A DNA stretch of 64,000 nt from Drosophila miranda (taxonomy: Eukaryota > Arthropoda > Insecta > Diptera > Drosophilidae): positions 29,209,326 through 29,273,325 of the forward strand of contig NW_022881614.1 in the NCBI RefSeq assembly GCF_003369915.1. Reading direction: 5' to 3'. Positions 21,831-35,141 of the stretch are shown piece after piece. Positions within the stretch are counted from its first letter, which is position 1. Every line of letters starts with the position of its first letter. The notes under the pieces are model-generated. The model ran no database searches. It was given only the letters and a program-made list of their open reading frames with translations, and was not told the origin of the DNA. A program made the position numbers and the translations under genes.

Positions 21831-22868
21831 ATCGCATATGTCAGGGGCCGTTTTGGATCGCTTATTCCATGTCATGCCATTTTAGATTCCGCTTCTCAGG
21901 TTAACTTTATAACATCGAGACTCGCCAATAAGCTGCAGTTAGATCCTCACCCGTCTCACGTTCAAATCGCCGGTATTGGAGAGTCAATTCTACCATCCAG
22001 CAAGGCTGTAGACATCGTCCTGCAATCTCAAGACGAAAGCTATCACGGTTTCCTCTCTGCAATTATCACCGCCTCAATCACAGGAATGCAGCCTAACTTC
22101 GGCCTAGACGCAAAGGATTGGCCAATGCCAAATAATCTAAAACTGGCTGATCCTAATTTCGCCAAGCCCCAGCGTGTCGATCTGTTGATAGGTGCTGGTT
22201 TGTTCTTCGAATTAATGTGCGTTGGACAGATTCGACTGTCAGACCAATTGCCAACATTGCAGAAGTCGAAACTTGGCTGGATAGTGTCAGGAAGTATTAA
22301 AAACTCTGAGAAAGCCCGTGCGGCGCTAGCAGCCGTTGAAGATCCCCCTGTCATCTCCGCTTGCGAGACTAATTTGTGCGATATTGTAAGTCGGTTTTGG
22401 GAAGTCGATGGAGATTATTCGCCCTCATCAATTTCGGAGGAAGATGTTCATTGCGAACAGCATTTCGTCACAAACGGCATTCGCCTAGAGTCCGGAGCTT
22501 ACTCCGTGCGTTTGCCAACCAAATTCAGTCTAGAGGAATTAGGAGAATCGTATCAGCAGGCGCTACATAGATTTCTCAATTTGGAGAGGAAGCTAGCAAA
22601 AAATGCACAGCTTAAGGCAAAATATATGGAGTTTCTCCAGGAGTGACGTGATTTAGGACACATGTCGCCAGCTTCGCGGCAGTCAGACCTCCCGCAGTAC
22701 TTCTTGCCTCACCATTGCGTCCACAAGCAGGATAGTACAACCACCAAATTACGCGTAGTGTTCGATGGATCTGCCAAAACAGCTTCTGGAGTATCACTGA
22801 ATGATGCGCTAATGGCTGGACCCACCATCCAACCTAAAATTCTGATAACTCTGCTTCGTTTCTGCTTT
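21831..22868 (+). pseudogene. BEL copy 2 protease and front of RT
   Basis: Intact frame through the ILDSASQVNF protease active site and the complete DUF1758-like linker (absent in part from copy 1), to a TGA at 22644-22646. RT continues in frame to the DINE-1 at 22869. The TGA replaces what is a sense codon in the expected E-x-R-D-L-G-H-M motif, so it is a nonsense change common to both copies. Confidence 0.85.
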
Positions 22869-23923
22869 TTATACCCGATACTCAAAATGAGTATTGGGTA
22901 TATTAGATTTGTGGTAAAAGTGGATGTGTGTAACGTCCAGAAGGAGTCGTTTCCGACCCCATAAAGTATACATATTCTTGATCAGCATCAATAGCCGAGT
23001 CGATTGAGCCATGTCTGTCTGTCCGTCTGTCCGTCTGTCCTTCCCTATTAGCGCCTAGTGCTCAAAGACAACGATGTTTTGGATCCAGACTTCTGTGATA
23101 TGTCACTGCTACAAAAATATTCCAAAACTTCGCCCCGCTCACTTCCGCCCCCACAAAGGACGAAAATCTGTGGCATCCACAATTTTAAAGATACGAGAAA
23201 ACCAAAAACGCAGAATCGTAGAGAATGCCCATATCTTTTAGACTGCAGAATTTGAATTGGATCGTATTATTATTATAGCCTGCAGCAAGAAAACAATTTC
23301 ATTTTTTCTCGCCCTGTCTCTCTCTAACACACACGTAGCATAGCCGGCTTTGCTTAGAGTAAAACATTAGCGCCTAGATCTCAGAGACTATAATAGCTAG
23401 AGCAACCAAATTTGGTATCCACACTCCTAGTATATCGGACCGAGACGAGTTTGTTTCAAAATTTCGCCACACCCCCTTCCGCCCCCGCAAAGGATGAAAA
23501 TCTGGCGATATTCACAAATCTCAGAGACTATTAAGGCTAGAGTAACCAAATTTGGTATCCGCACTCCTGTTAGATCTCACTATAAAACGTATATCTCAAA
23601 ATTTCGCCCCACCCCCTTCCGCCCCCCCAAAGGACGAAAATTTGTGGAATCCACAATTTTGAAGATACGAGAAAACTAAAAACGCAGAATCATAGATCTG
23701 GATCAGATCAGATCATTTTTATAGCCAAAAGGAACAAATCAATTTGCACTGGCTACGCAGCGCCCGACGTCACGCTCAGACTGATTTTCTGTCTCTCTCG
23801 CACGCACTCTTTGTCGTGTCGTTCTATATTAGCGGGGTCTGCCGGAGGAGAGCCATACTGACTTAGTATCGGGTATAACTGTAGAGTTGCGGTGTCCGCT
23901 GCAACTCACAGCGTTCCCCCTCG
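22869..23923 (+). mobile_element. DINE-1 (ISY-like) in RT of BEL copy 2
   Basis: About 1055 bp at the same RT position as 14912-15989. It lacks the poly-C expansion and about 18 bp near 23070 (CTATAAGAGCTAGAG block). Evidence for duplication after insertion. Confidence 0.9.
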
Positions 23924-24944
23924 TTTAAAGTCGCCTTGTGTGGCGATATCTGCAAAATGTACAGCTGTGTACGCGTTTCCCATCCCGATACGCACGTGCA
24001 GTGCATCCTATGGCGCAATGACCCGAAGGAGGAGATTCAGGTGTTCAAGTTGGAGACTGTTACTTACGGAACCAAACCTGCCGCTTTCTTAGCAATTCGT
24101 GCTATGCATCAATTGGCAAATGATGAAGAGTTGCGTTTTCCGCTTGGCGCTGATGTTGTTCGAAGAGATTTCTATGTCGATGATCTCATATCTGGAGGGG
24201 ACAGCATTGATTCTGTCGTCAAGATTCGTCAGCAGGTAAAGGAGCTACTTTCGAAAGGATGTTTTCCCATACGTAAATGGTGTTCCAATGAACCCGCTGC
24301 TTTGGAAGGCGTATCGGAGGCGGATCGCGAAATGTTCCTTACCTTTCATGACGGGACTGAAGTAACCAAGGCGCTTGGTCTAGTTTGGGATCCCACCACG
24401 GACAATCTTCTGTTTAGGAGCCGCTGCAGGCCCAATATCGAAGCGTTCGGTCCTGTCTACACTAGCTAGGTTCTACGATCCTCTAGGGCTCATCTCTCCC
24501 ATCATCACAAAAGCTAAAATATTTATGCAGTCGCTATGGAACGAAAGCCTAAAGTTGAATTGGGACGAAAGCCTGCCCCAGGATCTACATACGACTTGGA
24601 TTGAGCTGACTTCGCAGTTGTCGATGGTTGAAAACTTTAAGTTTCCACGTTACGTGCTTCGGCAGCAAGCCAGATTAGAAATGCACGCGTTTTGTGATGC
24701 GAGCCAAGCAGCATATGGCGCCTGTGTATACATGCGTTCGGAAGCTCTTGGCATTGTGCAAAGTCATCTCTTATGCTCTAAATCCAGAGTCGCGCCCTTG
24801 AAAAGTATCACTATCCCCAAGCTTGAGCTATCCGCTGCCCTCGTATTAGCCGAACTAGTGTCCACCATAGTTAAGGGATTATCAGCTCCATGCCAAATAC
24901 ATTGCTGGTCGGATTCGTCCATAGCCCTTGCCTGGATTCGATAA
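23924..24944 (+). pseudogene. BEL copy 2 RT catalytic region and RNase H
   Basis: From 23936 the frame encodes RT palm and thumb with GTKPAAFLA and the FYVDDL catalytic box (nucleotides about 24171-24188). It breaks at a stop near 24467-24469, after a short deletion relative to copy 1. From 24525 the RNase H frame has FCDAS, KLEL and WSDSS and ends at the shared TAA (24942-24944). This is the most complete RT in the BEL array. Confidence 0.86.
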
Positions 24945-24950
24945 TCACCA

Positions 24951-26640
24951 TTGAATTTTAATATATTTGTTTCTAATCGAGTTCAGCGGATTCAGGAGCT
25001 CACCGCTGGAATGACTTGGCATCACGTGCCCACAAAGTTGAATCCTGCCGACATCATATCACGTGGATCCACGCCCGCTGAACTAATGGATAGCAGCCTT
25101 TGGATCTCTGGACCACCATTCTTGCGTCTTGAGAGCTCAGAGTGGCCTGCAGGCTTGCAATTGCCGACCGATGTACCAGAACGTCGTCATGCAGTATTGG
25201 TTGTTTCAAACGAAAGGGATGTATCGTACGATTGCAAATTTCAAAACTCATTCGGATCCATGCAGCGCGTCTTTGCTTACATATATCGATTCTACATTCT
25301 CAAGGACAAAGGCATAGCGCGGTCGACTTACCGTAATCGACATCAAAAATGGTACGCATTTGCTCATAAGGGCAATACAGCAGCAACAATTTTCGGAAAA
25401 GCCAAAAAGCACGATGGCCTCACTGAATCCATTTCTGGATAGCTTTGGATTGCTGCGGGTTGGAGGCCGCCTCCAAAATGCCGAATTGGACTACGAGGCG
25501 AAGCACCCGATCCTGCTTCCTAAGGGACATCCTGTCACTGTCTCTATTATTATCTTCTTTCACGAAAGGTTTCTCCACGCAGGAGCTCAAGGATTGCTCG
25601 GACTGCTTCGGCAAAAATTCTGGCCTATTAGTGGACGCAAATATGTTGCGGGAATCATTCGCAAATGTGTTAGATGCTTTCGTTTGAAGCCAGTGCTGAG
25701 GGAACATATCCAGCATTCCACACAACGGGCGTTGATTTTTGCGGACCCTTTTATCACAAGTCGGAAGTCAGAAGCAGGCCTCCTATCAAATGTTACATCG
25801 CTGTCTTCGTATGCTTTAGCACCAAAGCAACTCATTTGGAAGTCGTTCGGGATCTATCTACATAATCCTTTCTGGCAGCATTAAGGCGTTTTATAAGTCT
25901 ACGAATCATCTGGTCAGACAACGCTACAAATTTTGTAGGAGCAAAAAATTAGCTTTTGGAGCTTCGGCAAATGCTCCTCAGCGATCCTCATACGACGGCT
26001 GCTTTTCTAGTGGAATCAATTGGAAATTCATCCCCCCTCGCTCACCTCATTTTGGGGATTTGTGGGAGGCGGCTGTTAAAGCAGCTAAATATCATTTTCA
26101 TCGCATCGTCGGGACCTACATCTTTACTCTTGATGAAATTCAGACCTTGGCTTGTGAAATCTCTGCTTTGTTAAATTCCCTTCCGCTTTATGCAATTACA
26201 GAAAGTCCCGATGATCTAGATGTGCTCACGCCAAACCCCTTTCTCAATGGAGCCCCGAAAGCTGCATTCGACGAGCCAGATGTGACGCATCTCCGGGTCA
26301 ACCTACTCAGTCGATGGCAGCGGCTGTGTCAAATGAAGCAGGCGTTTTGGAGAAAATGGAGCACGGCGTATCTTTCGATTCTTCAGGAGCGGAGCAAGTG
26401 ATGACCGCATCGTCTCCAAACATCAAGCCAGGAGCGCTCGTCATGATCTAGGAGGAAACGCTGCCACCATTAAGGTGGACGCTTGGCCGCATTGAGAGCG
26501 TCATCCCAGGAAAAGATGGAACCATCAGAGTAGCCGTCATCCGCACTCAAAGAGGCCTTTTCAAGAGGGCCGTTGGAAAAATAGCGGTTCTGCCCCTTCA
26601 GGATGGATCTGTTGAAAGCCCTTGCCTTCCAACGGGGGGT
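24951..26640 (+). pseudogene. BEL copy 2 integrase and DUF5641-like C-terminus, broken
   Basis: Continues the RNase H tail, then loses segments at 25325 and about 25398 relative to copy 1. The integrase zinc-binding domain (H-x4-H, C-x2-C) lies near 25560-25690 and the core (GVDFCGPF) near 25720-25865 in another frame. The DUF5641-like end (26060-26401) keeps Trp in the GDLWEA position and the VTHLRVNLLSRWQRL motif. A TGA at 26399-26401 is followed by recognisable pol C-terminus to about 26620, next to a G-run that could act as polypurine tract before LTR3. Confidence 0.85.
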
Positions 26641-26643
26641 GAA

Positions 26644-26936
26644 TGTTCGGAGCAGAACCCAGCCGATTAGCTGCTTACCAAATAGCACCTAATTCTTGGC
26701 CCTCAGCCGCTTATTTTGTTTGTTACTTATGTCTGTCACTCATTTGTTTGTTAAAGCTTTGCGCGTGCTTTCCCTGCTAAACGCTCTCTGCCAGCTCGCT
26801 CTTCGCTATCTCCGCTTTGCGTCTGCCTACCGACATCAGCCGAGCGAAGCTGCGCTCAGCGATCGGAGCGGCAATGTAAAGGGCAGGCAAGCCACACTTG
26901 CAATTTGGATGTCACGCATTAAAGAACATATCGTAA
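26644..26936 (+). repeat. BEL/Pao LTR3, 5' part
   Basis: Begins TGTTCGGAGC like the other LTRs and stops at GTAA, where a DINE-1 starts (26937). The missing LTR tail is found more than 11 kb away at 38704-38780. Confidence 0.88.
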
Positions 26937-28052
26937 TTATACCCGATACTCAAAACGAGGGGGAACGTTGTGAGTTGCAGCGGACACCGCAACTCTACAG
27001 TTATACCCGATACTAAGTCAGTAGGAGAGAGAGCCACTCCGGCAGACGCCGCTAATTTGAACGACACGACAAAGAGTGCGTGCGAGAGAGACAGAAAATC
27101 AGTCTGAGCGTGACGTCGGGGGCTGCGTAGCCAGTGCAAATTGATTTGTTCCTTTTGGCTATAAAAATGATCTGATCTGATCCAGATTCAGCAATCTGAT
27201 AAATATGATCATTATCTATGATTCTGATTAGTTTTCTCGTATTCTCAATATTCTGGATGCAACAGATTTTCGTCCTTTGTGGGGGCGGAAGTGGGTGGGG
27301 CGAAATTTTGAGATATACGTTTTAAAGTGAGATCTAACAGGAGTGCGGATACCAAATTTGGTTACTCTAGCCTTAATAGTCTCTGAGATTTGTGAATATC
27401 GCCAGATTTTCATCCTTTGCGGGGGCGGAAGGGGGTGGGGCGAAATTTTGAAACAAACTCGTCTCGGTCCGATATATTAGGAGTGTGGATACCAAATTTG
27501 GTTGCTCTAGCTTTTATAGTCTCTGAGATCTAGGCGCTAATGTTTTACTCTAAGCAAAGCCGGCTATGCTACGTGTGTGTTAGAGAGAGACGGCGAGAAA
27601 AAATGAAATTGTTTTCTTGATGCTGGCTATAATAATGATACGATCCAATTCAGATTTCGCAGTCTTAAAGATATGGTCATTCTCTACAATTCTACGTTTT
27701 TGGTTTTCTCATATCTTTAAAATTGTGGATGCCACAGATTTTCGTCCTTTGTGGGGGCGGAAGTGGGCGGGGCGAAGTTTTGAAATATTTTTGTAGCAGT
27801 GACATATCACAGAAGTCTGGATCCAAAACATCGTTGCTCTAGCTCTTATAGTCTTTGAGCACTAGGCGCTGAAGGGGACGGACAGACGGACGGACGGACA
27901 GACAGACAGGGCTCAATCGACTCGGCTATTGATGCTGATTAAGAATATATATACTTTATGGGGTCGGAAACGATTCCTTCTGGACGTTACACACATCCAC
28001 TTTTACCACAAATCTAATATAGCCCAATACTCATTTTGAGTATCGGGTATAA
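26937..28052 (-). mobile_element. DINE-1 in LTR3 (19-bp stub of the outer copy plus inner minus copy)
   Basis: 26937-26955 is the first 19 bases of the outer plus-strand DINE-1. 26956-28052 is the inner minus-strand copy. The layout equals that in LTR2, but the outer copy does not resume: at 28053 unrelated host DNA begins. This marks a rearrangement breakpoint. Confidence 0.9.
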
Positions 28053-29685
28053 AAAACGTGTGTGTGCTGTAGTTGTTGTCGTTGTTGTGCCTCGTTTTTC
28101 AGGTTATTTATGTTTGCCATGTGGCGTTAGTCAAGTTTTTGCATTTGAAACAGACGCGCTCGGAAGCATTATGACTTAATTCTTATATGGCGCTCAGACA
28201 TGATATGTATACATAATCCCATCCACAGGAGCGTAGATTCCCTTGTGCTTGGTCCGGGTCTTTGCAAACACTTCCAATTACATTTATTTATTCGACCAAT
28301 TATTGTTCAATCAAACGATGCGGCTGACTGCGACAAGTGCAGTGCAGTCTAGATTCCCAATTAAATCAAGCTTAATTAAAAATGTCTTGACATGGCATAA
28401 ATCTCAGGGGAGTCGCCCACCTGTGCGCTTGACTGGATGGTAGATGGTGGATGGGGAACGAAAGCATATGTCAGCAGCTGTTTCGCTTTTGGGGCTGCTG
28501 CCTCCAACTACAAGCACAGTATTTGCACAAGAAATATAGCAAATGTCAGGATGTGTGTTTGCACAGACCCCACATATACCCACACATACGGACACACTCA
28601 CTGTCACACACGCAGGAACACTCACACAAAGCAACAACAAAGAAAATTGCTTTAGTAAATCCTAAGGAAAATAAACACAGAATACAACTTGAGTACCAGA
28701 GCAAACAAACCCCCACACCACCCGAAGGAACACACATCAAATGGGAGTCGAAGGTGCGCCCAGGTGGGCTTTGGGTTGGGGGTTGGGTCCGCCTATGGCA
28801 CCCCTATATGCTGTTTCTTGGGTGGGCGCCACATTTGCAAAAGTCAAAAAGGGTTAAGGCAAAGCCGAGCGCCAAACCGGATCCCCAAGTGTTTATTATG
28901 TATGGGTGTGAATGAGCTGCTCCTCTTCTCCTGCTCCACTGTGCTTCTCTTCGCTGAGCTCTTACGGGCGGGAGTCGTCCTCTCATATTGCGCTGCCTTA
29001 TGTATGACACTTGAACATGCAAAGCTTGCCAAGATGATTTATATTAGCCATGATTTCTAGCAATTTTTAGCACTCCACTCGTCGTGCCCCTTTCCCCTCT
29101 TGTCTTTCTCTGACGGTGTCGGAGGTGTTGATTGTTGTTGAAATTTCTGCCGCACCTGCAGCTGACGAGAACACTGCGAGAGAAGGTGGAATGCGGGTCC
29201 CCAGCTACCGGAGTCAGAGAGTGCCACATGACATATTTCGGGCGATGATAATAAAAACTTATTTCGCTTGGGCGAAAGACGGAGTGATTACATGGAAGAC
29301 ATTGTGTGCGAGTAAGCTCCATTAGAGCAGCGAACGGGTTGAGTGGAATGCAAATGTGCGGGCGTGCGCATAATAATGCCAAGAAGGTCCTGCTCAGCCC
29401 CCTGCTTATCGGATGAATTTGGTTTACTTCACTGCCAGCAGTCTCTAATCAGAAGATCCCGAAGGTAACACTCATAACCATGGCAAAGGCGGGCGATAGC
29501 CAGGCCGTGTAAATAATGCGCGTGCGAATGGCAGTAAAAACAATTATAGGCCACAAAGCAAAGATGGTTGAGGGAAGTGCTGGCCCACGCTACGTACTGC
29601 GGGCAGTCAGTAGAGACACGAAGGGAAGAAGGCTGTGGCTGGGGTGCGGTTGATGGTCTCTGAACAGCCACTCACACACACACAC
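28053..29685. other. Host non-coding DNA right of the BEL array
   Basis: TG/GT-rich and GTT-rich start, then ordinary AT-balanced sequence with a CACACA tract near 28570-28640 and another at 29672-29685. No reading frame is convincing. It seems to belong to a block (28053-37589) foreign to the BEL insertion site. Confidence 0.5.
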
Positions 29686-29693
29686 AGAAGCAC

Positions 29694-31688
29694 TTGGGCT
29701 TCAAGGCAAATCGGAGAGCCCTTAGAGACGCCATTAGAAGCAGCAAGGCCAAATGCTTCCAGCAGCTCTGTGAGGCGGCAGATGCAGAACCCTTCGGAGG
29801 GGCATACAAGCTGGTCATGGGAAAGCTCTGTAGGCAACCCACCCCCAAGTGCCCTGTCCTGCTGAGGGAAATAGTCTGCGCACTCTTCCCCCGGCAACCA
29901 CCACTCCAGGAGGCAGACAGCGTCGAGGATCAGGCACAGGCGGCCACCACCACCTTCTCGGTGAAGGAGGTGCAGGAGGTCACTGCCAAACTGAATAACG
30001 GCAAGGCGGCAGGACCCGACGGAATCCCCAACGCGGCCCTGAAATGCTAGGTCAGTGCCCACCCAGAGCTATTCGCACGGATGTACAACCAGTGCATCCA
30101 GGAGCGGTACGTACCACTAGCATGGAAACGCCAGAGACTTGCCCTGGTACCCAAGCCAGGCAAGGACCTAAGCGACCCATCGGCATACCGACCACTATGC
30201 ATGCTAGATGGTGTGGGCAAGATATTCGAGAGGCTGGTATGCAACCGACTTGAGGCCGAGCTGACGCAACGGAATGGCCTCTCCACCTTCCAGTTCGGAT
30301 TCAGGAAGCAGAGGAGCACCATCGACGCCATCCAGATGGTTACGAGCTTGGCCAGAGAAGCCATTGCAGGAACGCGATGGGCAGGAGGCTCGAAGGAGTA
30401 CTGCCTAGTGTGCACGCTAGACGTGCGGAACGCATTCAACTCGGCCAGCTGGAAGAGCATCCTCGATGCACTGGCGAGGAGAGGCACACCCCAATACCTC
30501 ATCCGGACGCTCCGAAGTTATTTCACGGACCGCGTATTGCTGTACGACACGGAGGATGGAGCGAAGCAGCACATAATCACCGGTGGCGTTCCACAGGGTT
30601 CGGTCCTAGGGCCGATCCTGTGGAATGCGATGTACGACGACATCCTGCGTCTGGAACTACCGGAAGGCTGCACGCTAGTGGGCTTTGCGGACGACATCGC
30701 GCTAGTGACGGTAGCAAAGCACATCAGCGGAGCAGAGCAGAGATGCAACGCAGCAGTGGGAAAAATAACATCATGGCTCACAGCGAACGGACTGTCCCTA
30801 GCGGAGAAGAAAACGGAGGCTGTGCTCATAAGTAGCAGGAAGGTGGTCGAACAGGCGTGCGTGATGGCTGGTAGCACTGCCATCAGGACCAAGCCCGCCC
30901 TAAAATATTTAGGGGTAGTACTCGACCAGCGACTTACATTCAAGGCGCACCTGGAGTACGCAAGCGCGAAGGCAGCCACAGCAACAGCGGCCATCAGTAG
31001 GATGATGGCCAACACTGGAGGGCGAAGACAACGCAGCAGACAGCTCATCGCCGGAGCTGTCACCTCCATAATCCTATATGGATCGGTTGTGTGGGCACCA
31101 GCAATGAGGGTGCCGTCATACAGCAGGGACAGCAGAGGCGCATACAGACGCTGCGCCCTCAGGGTTGCATGCTGCTTCCGGAAGGTGTCAGAGGACGCCG
31201 CACTTGTGGTGGCAGGCATGGTCCCGCTGCAGAGCGGCATGGCAGTCAGTAGCGAACGCCGCGAGGGCACTATAGCACGTTGGCAACGGCGATGGGACCA
31301 AGCCGAGAATGGAAGATGGACGAGACGGCTAATCCCCCAGCTGAGACCATGGATGCAGCGGAAGAGAGGCCAGATTGACCACTACCTTGGACAACTGCTA
31401 ACAGGGCATGGCTGCTTCAAGAAATACCTATACCGCTTCAAGCACGCCGATGACCCGTACTGCAGCTGTTGCGGGCCAGGAGTAGATGAAGACGCGGAGC
31501 ACGTCTTCTTTTCCTGTCCCCGCTTTCGTCGGGAACGAGAGATGCTAGGAGAGGCGAGCCTAGGAGTAAGCGTAGACCCCCTCACCGAGCGGATGGTAGC
31601 CGACGAGCAGACGTGGCACGCGGCTGCCAATATGGCAGCAAGCGTCATAAGGGAGCTGCGTAGGCTGGAGCGATGCCGAACCAACTAG
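29694..31688 (+). pseudogene. LINE reverse transcriptase ORF2 remnant
   Basis: One frame with a single TAG (30048-30050). Before it: linker and the KAAGPDGIPN motif that starts RT. After it, 535 open residues with KPGKDLSDPSAYRP, the TLDVRNAFNS catalytic segment, GGVPQGSVLGP and the FADDIAL box (catalytic Asp pair, near 30687-30707). A C-terminal C-x2-C-x-H-type cluster follows (YCSCCGPG ... EHVFFSCPRF, near 31455-31530). Apart from the one stop and the missing N-terminus the frame is undamaged, which suggests a fairly recent insertion. RT would copy its own RNA at the nicked target site. Confidence 0.9.
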
Positions 31689-31852
31689 AGCCATAGAAGA
31701 CACCAAGCTCCGCACCGCGAAGTAATGCCTAGCGGCAGTCCCGCGGGAGTGGACCTACCCTCAACATTCCCATTCCAACAACCCATCCCCCCCCCCCCCC
31801 ACCACCCACTATTGTTAATATTGTTTTCCCAATAAAAAAAAAAAAAAAAAAA
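29701..31852 (+). mobile_element. 5'-truncated non-LTR retrotransposon (LINE, R1/LOA-like)
   Basis: Flanked by a 15-bp target duplication (AGAAGCACTTGGGCT at 29686-29700 and 31853-31867). It ends in AATAAA plus a run of about 20 A (to 31852). Only the reverse transcriptase and C-terminal region remain; the endonuclease and ORF1 are missing, as usual for aborted target-primed insertions. A C-run is found at 31788-31800 in the 3' UTR. The clade is inferred from the RT style; TRIM/LOA elements are known from obscura-group flies. Confidence 0.9.
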
Positions 31853-31867
31853 AGAAGCACTTGGGCT

Positions 31868-34800
31868 ATCAAATTAAGTAATTGCATAATTGTTTCACTA
31901 GCATTTTACTATGCCCCCGGGTGGCCGGTGGCTCCGAGAAATCCACAACCGCACGGACGGCCAGCTAGCCAGAGAGCCGAGCACCACCCACTTGCCAGCC
32001 CTCCCTTTGAGTTGGCTTTTTATGTGTGTGCCAAGTTTTCTTTTATTTGCCTTTTGGTCGATGGCTAATCCCCTCCTGCCTGCTGCTACGTGCCTGTCTT
32101 TGAGTTTTCGTGGATCCCCGACTCCGACTTCGCCCCGTACACGGTCGCTCATAAATCAGCGTAAAATCGTCGAGGGCTTAGTCCGGGAGCCTCGTAGTTT
32201 CTAATTGTTTTGTTATAGACACATATCCGTGAGGTTTGGCGGCCAAGTCGAATGCCGAATGCAAAATGCAAATGCCGCCAGACCGCAAATGTTGTAAACA
32301 CCCGCCCGCGATGGAAGCTCCTTAGACACTTGAATGCATAGCAGAAGTGGGGCACACGGACAGTTGCGCTTGGTGGCCAGCATTTCGGTTAGGCAACATT
32401 GTGGCCCGCCGGCAACTGAAACTGCCCTAACACGGCCCTCCGTGATAAGGCCAACAGAGCGGTCAAATGCGGTGCTAGCATTATTACCCGCAATCCTGGC
32501 ACTGGACACGGAGAGGTTGCGGCCCATGGGGCAGCCGTAGCCGTAAATGTATGCATTTGTGGCTCTAACTCGAAATTGAGTATTTGAATGCGGCGTGGCA
32601 TGCATACAGTAGTAAAGTGCTGTTACGTTGTATCATAGATATAGATATACATAGATATCTTTATATAGATATAGATATCTAAAAATTTTGGAATCTCTTA
32701 CATCTACTTCTTAGTGTAAGGAATGATTTCGACTAAGGTTTGATTTCAGATGAACAGAACTTACCGAACTGACTCATCTTTTCACTCTTTAAAGAATTAG
32801 TAAAAGGAAATATATCCCAAAAAGTGCAGGACCTTCATTACAAGATCTAGTTTCCAATGTGCTCCAGTTTTCCCTCATATTTTTTACCACTTCGTTTTCC
32901 TCTCTTTTTCAGTCTGTTTATTTATAACCCATCCATATTGCACTTCAGATTCGACTGTAAATCGAACATTTATCATTCCTAATTACTGGCACTAAGCTCT
33001 TGTCTGGAGTCGTTGGCCCAATGCACTGATTGATCTACTCCTCCTGTGGATGTGGACGAGCTCTGGGTCTGGATTTATAGACGGTAGTCGTGCAGCCGAT
33101 GCATCCAAGGGAGGGAAAATCTCATTTGTTGCTCTTCGTTGCTAATTTTAATATTATTTTTGGAAATCTCATAAGCTGCCGAGAGTTTCCCCCTTTTCTG
33201 GTTTTTGCCCGGCTCGTTCTTTGATGCCCCGAACTGTTGATGTCTTTATTGCAGCTCGTATGCGCTGCTGGTGCTGCTGCTCACATTATAATTTTCATTC
33301 AGCTCTGGCCGTCGATGTACGTCTTCGGGTCTCCATCTGCTCGCTGGCATCCTCACGCGGCTTTGGCTGTCTATAATTGGCTTGTCTGACTGCCCGACCA
33401 GCTCCCTCCCTCAACTGGCTTCCGCCAGTTCTTCCTCGAGAACGGGTGTGCGCGGGTGCGGGTGCTGGTTCGGACTTTTAATCAAGATCAAGCGTGATAA
33501 ATTGAAGTCGCTATGGGAATTGAAAGGCGTTGAGTGTGGGCAGGGTTGTGGCATTGATTGAGCAACTGGAAGTAGTACTACTGCTTGCACACCAAGTACT
33601 CTACACCTCTTTCTATAAATAGATTAAAATTCGAAAAGAATAAATCATTATTCCTAAATTGAACTTTTTACTGTTTTCCTTCTTATTGGTATTTTGGTAT
33701 TGATTTGATGGAAAATCGCGGGATAATCTTGCAGCTTTTGAAGTTTCGCGGGGACAAAAATGCAATTGCAAATTAATAGGAAAGAAAATACAGGAATATA
33801 CTTTTGCCAAAAGTTCAGTTTAATTTTTTTGCGGGATTCCTGAGTATCATCTCTCCGTTTTTTCTGTTTCAGTCTGTATATTATCGGTTAAAAAAACACT
33901 CCCCAGAGACCCATAAAACATCTCTGCAGACAGTGCGGGATACATGTGGAGATGGATCGTCAATATTCCCGTAAAGGTGTTGGTTTCTGTGGTGTCCAGT
34001 AGCTTCGGTAGCCGTCCACCCGCTGAGAGACACAGAAGCAGGTCGGATCAGCGAGAGATCTCTTGTGCCTGAAATATCATCACTTTATAAGGTGAAAAGA
34101 CTTTTCGATTAAAGACACCATTTGATATACACTATTCGTATAATGTACATTCGATTACTGTCAGAGACGCCTGTCTGCATTGAAGCACTCCCGCATTTCA
34201 CGATCCTACAACACAGAGGCCATAATAATGAGCTGCTGCATATTGCCCCATGGAATGCGAGGAACAGACAAGGCATCGAGTAAACGAGAAATCGCGAAAC
34301 AATAATGCTGCTGCAACATAAACAAATCCGAGTATAAATCGTGGCTGGCTGGAACACAAAGCAGCCGACAAACTCTGGCACTTTGGTTGTCAGTCAGCGC
34401 CGTCGGTGCATTCCGAAGCGTTTCAGCCCGGTCGTATGAAGTGGATTCTAAGAAATGTTTGCGAAATGTGCGCACCGGATCGGCTCAGCGGAGGGACAAA
34501 GGGAGCATCTAGTTTCTGTCGGCTTTCAGGTCGAATCCACACTCCACACTCCCGGCAGGGGCCTTTGACGGGGGCTAATAGCTTAGGTCAACAATTAAAC
34601 TCATTCTGTCCGTCTCGGGCTTTCCCCCACGAGAACTCGTCCTCCTTCTCCTACTCGTAGCTCTCCCTGCATTTCTGACTGACAACTGCAACGCCGTGCC
34701 GTCTATTTGCAATGCATTAATTTTAGATCGGGCCCCGACCCCTGCCCAGCGTTACTTGAGAGCCTTTCCTCGCCCGCGCTGGCAACAGAAATTCAAGCAC

Positions 34801-35141
34801 AGGAAAAATCAATCGCCCGCACTGTCAATGTGCCCGCATTTTCCGGAGTTTCTTTCTCTCTCTCTCTCTCTCTCTCTCTCCCTCCCTCTCTTTGTTTTTG
34901 TCGTATTTCCTTTCATTTGATTTGATTTTATTTTGGCAGTGGAAACATTTTACCTTCCCCAAGAGTGGGAGTGTAAGAGGGAGCAGTAGGAGTCCGTGGC
35001 GCGCCAACTATGTTAATATTTGGCATGACCGCTCTGTATTCGTAATAATTGTTTAACTATGTGTTCACATATTTCTGTCATTTTTCGTTAGTAGAAATAA
35101 ATTTAATCCAAATTTTGTATCATCAAAATCTACACTTTCAA
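31868..35141. other. Host non-coding DNA between the LINE and the cysteine-rich gene
   Basis: No gene seen. It holds an (AGATAT)n-type microsatellite at about 32635-32682 and a pure CT tract at about 34853-34882. It also has a TATAAAT at about 34334 followed by TCAGTCAG at about 34391, too far apart to call a promoter. Otherwise unremarkable. Confidence 0.5.

Larger units (their letters stand above)
20736..26643 (+). mobile_element. BEL/Pao retrotransposon copy 2, internal region (defective)
   Basis: Same order as copy 1 and nearly identical in sequence, but it keeps the protease linker and the RT YVDD region that copy 1 lost. Its own lesions are an 8-bp deletion in gag (21526), and deletions near 24418, 25325 and 25398. 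Shared lesions (DINE-1 in RT, TGA before RT, TAA after RNase H) predate the duplication. Confidence 0.9.

Noticed and set aside
30518..31270. 250-codon minus-strand frame
   Set aside because: Antisense to the LINE reverse transcriptase, whose catalytic motifs are on the plus strand.
34330..34400. TATAAAT and TCAGTCAG as a promoter
   Set aside because: Spacing of nearly 60 bp is too long for a TATA-initiator pair and no gene follows.
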